A DNA stretch of 64,000 nt, taken from positions 92,138-156,137 of the forward strand of contig CANFWV010000001.1 in assembly GCA_947450695.1 (NCBI GenBank), written 5' to 3'. Source of the DNA: Comamonadaceae bacterium. Lineage in GTDB: Bacteria; Pseudomonadota; Gammaproteobacteria; Burkholderiales; Burkholderiaceae_C. The position numbers were made by a program, and so were the translations under genes. Each line of letters begins with the position of its first letter. The first letter of the stretch is position 1. Below are positions 62,089-64,000 of the stretch, piece by piece. Under the pieces are notes generated by a model. That model was not told the origin of the DNA, did not search any database, and saw nothing but the letters and a program-made list of their open reading frames with translations.

Positions 62089-62130
62089 TTGACCGCGATC
62101 AATGGCCGATTCTTGAGCGGCTCATATGAT
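62089..62130 (+). promoter_or_regulatory. FNR-type operator and promoter upstream of oxc
   Basis: TTGACCGCGATCAA (62089-62102) matches the FNR-class half sites with one change in symmetry. TATGAT (62125-62130) is a good -10 box, with a start near 62137, so the box centre lies at about -41.5. The operator also lies about 70 nt from the start of the divergent Crp/Fnr gene and could serve autoregulation. Confidence 0.75.
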
Positions 62131-62231
62131 AACCGGACAGTGCAAAGTGGCTCTCAAATGTGAGCGCGGGCCAAAACTGTACGGCGTTGTTAATTCACCT
62201 TTATCGAAGTCAAACGAAAAGATATTTCCTC

Positions 62232-63944
62232 ATGACAAATGAAACACCAGAACAGGAACAGACGGACGGCTTTAATCTGGTCATCGACGCCCTGAAGCTC
62301 AATGACATCGATACCATTTTTGCCTTGCCCGGCATCCCCATAACCGACTTGACGCGCAAAGCGCAAGCGGCCGGCATTCGAATGATTTCCTTTCGTCACG
62401 AGCAGCACGCAGGCAATGCCGCCGCCGCCGCCGGTTTCCTGACGCAAAAGCCCGGCATTTGCCTGACCGTCTCGGCACCTGGTTTCCTGAACGGCTTGAC
62501 GGCCCTGACCAACGCCACGACCAACTGCTTCCCGATGATCCTGATCAGCGGCTCCAGCGAGCGCGAGATCGTCGATTTGCAGCAAGGTGACTACGAAGAA
62601 ATGGACCAACTCGCGATTGCCAAGCCGCTTTGTAAAGCGGCTTTCCGCGTGCTGCATGCTGAAGACATCGGCGTCGGCATCGCCCGCGCAATCCGTTCGG
62701 CCTTGTCCGGTCGTCCTGGTGGCGTATACCTCGACCTGCCTGCCAAACTTTTTTCACAGACGATGAGCGCAGATGCCGGGAAACGCTCCCTCATCAAGGT
62801 GATTGACCCCGCACCGCGCCAGATCCCGGCTGCCGATGCCGTCAAACGCGCCCTTGACCTGCTCAAAGGCGCCAAGCGTCCATTGATCGTTCTCGGCAAA
62901 GGTGCGGCTTACGCACAGGCCGATGAAGACATCCGCGCCCTGATCGAAAAAACCGGTATTCCTTACCTACCGATGTCCATGGCCAAAGGCTTGCTGCCTG
63001 ACACGCATGAGCAGTCTGCAGCCGCGACCCGTTCTTACGTTTTGGCTGAAGCCGACGTCGTCATGCTGGTCGGTGCGCGCCTGAACTGGCTGCTGTCTCA
63101 CGGCAAGGGCAAGACTTGGGGCACACCGTCTTCCACCAAGTTCATCCAAATCGACATCTCTCCAACTGAGATGGACAGCAACGTGCCGATCGCGGCACCG
63201 TTGGTGGGTGATATTGGTTCTTGCGTGTCGGTGCTGCTGGACGGCATTGATGCCAACTGGGCCAAGCCACCGGTTGAATGGCTGCAGGCAGTGGGTGAGC
63301 GCAAAGACAAGAACATGGCCAAAATGGCCGCAACGCTGGCGCTCAACCCAGCCATCATGAACTTCCACAGCGCCCTGAACGTTGTGCGCAATGTGGTCAA
63401 GGCGAACCCGGAAGCTGTTGTTGTCAACGAAGGCGCGAACACCCTTGACTTCACCCGCAGCATTGTCGATATGTACTTGCCGCGCAAGCGTCTGGACGTT
63501 GGCACCTGGGGCATCATGGGCATCGGCATGGGCTTCGCGGTTGCCGCTGCAGTGACTACCGGTAAGCCGGTGATCGCCATCGAAGGCGACAGTGCGTTCG
63601 GTTTCAGCGGCATGGAAGTCGAAACCATCTGCCGCTACAACCTGCCGATTTGCATTGTTGTTTTCAATAACAACGGTATTTACAAAGGCACTGACGTGAA
63701 CCCGCTGGGCGGCGATGTGGCCCCAACGGTGTTTGTCAAAAATGCCCGCTACGAAATGATGATGCAAGCCTTTGGTGGCGTCGGCGTTGTCGCCAACACA
63801 CCGGCCGAATTGGCCAAGGCCATGGACGAAGCCATCGCCTCCGGCCGGCCAACCCTGATCAACGCGATCATCGACGAAACCGCTGGCACTGAAAGCGGTC
63901 GAATCACCAGCTTGAATCCGCAGAGCGCTGCGAAAAAGAAGTAA
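62232..63944 (+). CDS. oxc: Oxalyl-CoA decarboxylase
   Basis: The thiamine diphosphate enzyme splits oxalyl-CoA into formyl-CoA and CO2, the key step of oxalate catabolism. I start at the ATG at 62232 ([10 protein letters not shown]), giving 570 residues, very close to the Oxalobacter enzyme (568). It has Glu57 in [40 protein letters not shown], the ThDP-binding [20 protein letters not shown] and [20 protein letters not shown]. These last stretches are strongly characteristic of the family. The formyl-CoA:oxalate CoA-transferase gene probably follows 25 nt later. Confidence 0.97.
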   Translation: MTNETPEQEQTDGFNLVIDALKLNDIDTIFALPGIPITDLTRKAQAAGIRMISFRHEQHAGNAAAAAGFLTQKPGICLTVSAPGFLNGLTALTNATTNCFPMILISGSSEREIVDLQQGDYEEMDQLAIAKPLCKAAFRVLHAEDIGVGIARAIRSALSGRPGGVYLDLPAKLFSQTMSADAGKRSLIKVIDPAPRQIPAADAVKRALDLLKGAKRPLIVLGKGAAYAQADEDIRALIEKTGIPYLPMSMAKGLLPDTHEQSAAATRSYVLAEADVVMLVGARLNWLLSHGKGKTWGTPSSTKFIQIDISPTEMDSNVPIAAPLVGDIGSCVSVLLDGIDANWAKPPVEWLQAVGERKDKNMAKMAATLALNPAIMNFHSALNVVRNVVKANPEAVVVNEGANTLDFTRSIVDMYLPRKRLDVGTWGIMGIGMGFAVAAAVTTGKPVIAIEGDSAFGFSGMEVETICRYNLPICIVVFNNNGIYKGTDVNPLGGDVAPTVFVKNARYEMMMQAFGGVGVVANTPAELAKAMDEAIASGRPTLINAIIDETAGTESGRITSLNPQSAAKKK

Positions 63945-63969
63945 TCAATTCACATTTAGGAGAAATCAA

Positions 63970-64000
63970 ATGAGCAACAAACCCCTCAACGGCATCAAGA
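63970..64000 (+). CDS. frc: Probable formyl-CoA:oxalate CoA-transferase, first codons only
   Basis: Ten codons (MSNKPLNGIK) are visible before the window ends. The start has a good ribosome site (AGGAGAAATCAA). The N-terminus agrees with class III CoA-transferases such as Frc, which begin with a KPLDGI-type sequence. In oxalate pathways frc makes oxalyl-CoA from formyl-CoA and oxalate, and commonly lies next to oxc. The assignment rests mostly on context. Confidence 0.6.
   Translation, partial: MSNKPLNGIK

Overview
This window is a chromosomal segment of a betaproteobacterium, most likely Burkholderiales and close to the Comamonadaceae (Rhodoferax, Polaromonas or Limnohabitans-like). The evidence is the rimP-nusA-infB-rbfA-truB-typA block, the guaB/rnfH/ratA//smpB arrangement, the yejABEF-type peptide importer and four Bug-type periplasmic binding proteins of tripartite tricarboxylate transporters. 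Genes are densely packed, often with 1 to 8 nt overlaps, and I see no phage, insertion sequence or CRISPR array.

Layout. 1-2.0 kb: guaB (5' part), rnfH and ratA, divergent from smpB. 2-13 kb: an enoyl-CoA hydratase-family gene, then typA, truB, rbfA, infB, nusA and rimP, all on the minus strand. 12-17.4 kb: a yejABEF-like ABC importer. 17.5-23.7 kb: fabI, a secreted minimal DNA ligase (LigE type), an Orn/Lys/Arg decarboxylase, an NfeD/SPFH pair, a DUF2237 gene and tRNA-Ser(GGA). 24.4-33.7 kb: a minus-strand catabolic block. It begins with a two-subunit molybdenum hydroxylase, continues without gaps into soxX, soxY, soxZ, soxA and a flavocytochrome c sulfide dehydrogenase-like flavoprotein, and is followed by two Bug proteins and a NicC-like aromatic monooxygenase. 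33.9-46 kb: mixed metabolism, including an AtuA-type pair with its own Bug protein and MFS permease, an unusual RNB ribonuclease, gloB and nth. 46-53.4 kb: a vitamin B12 uptake operon (btuB, two binding proteins, btuC, btuD, cobQ) behind a cobalamin riboswitch. 53.4-55 kb: a ZapB-like gene, zapA, a probable 6S RNA and a TauE/SafE permease. 56.2-64 kb: an oxalate catabolic island with an OxlT-type antiporter, a complete Bug/TctB/TctA transporter, a Crp/Fnr regulator, oxalyl-CoA decarboxylase and the first bases of a probable formyl-CoA:oxalate CoA-transferase gene.

How the genes work together. In the oxalate island, three copies of an FNR-type palindrome (TTGAC-N4-GTCAA or ATCAA) stand upstream of oxlT, the Bug gene and oxc. 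Two of them have a good -10 hexamer at the spacing expected of a class II activator site. The Crp/Fnr protein encoded in the island keeps the E..SR recognition residues of FNR but lacks its iron-sulfur cysteines, so it is the obvious candidate regulator. The Sox block is unusual: soxXYZA and an FccB-like flavoprotein are present without soxB or soxCD, the SoxY carrier arm ends in AACAEV instead of the usual GGCGG, and the genes are translationally coupled to a molybdenum hydroxylase that has no flavin subunit. I regard these two loci as the most interesting in the window.
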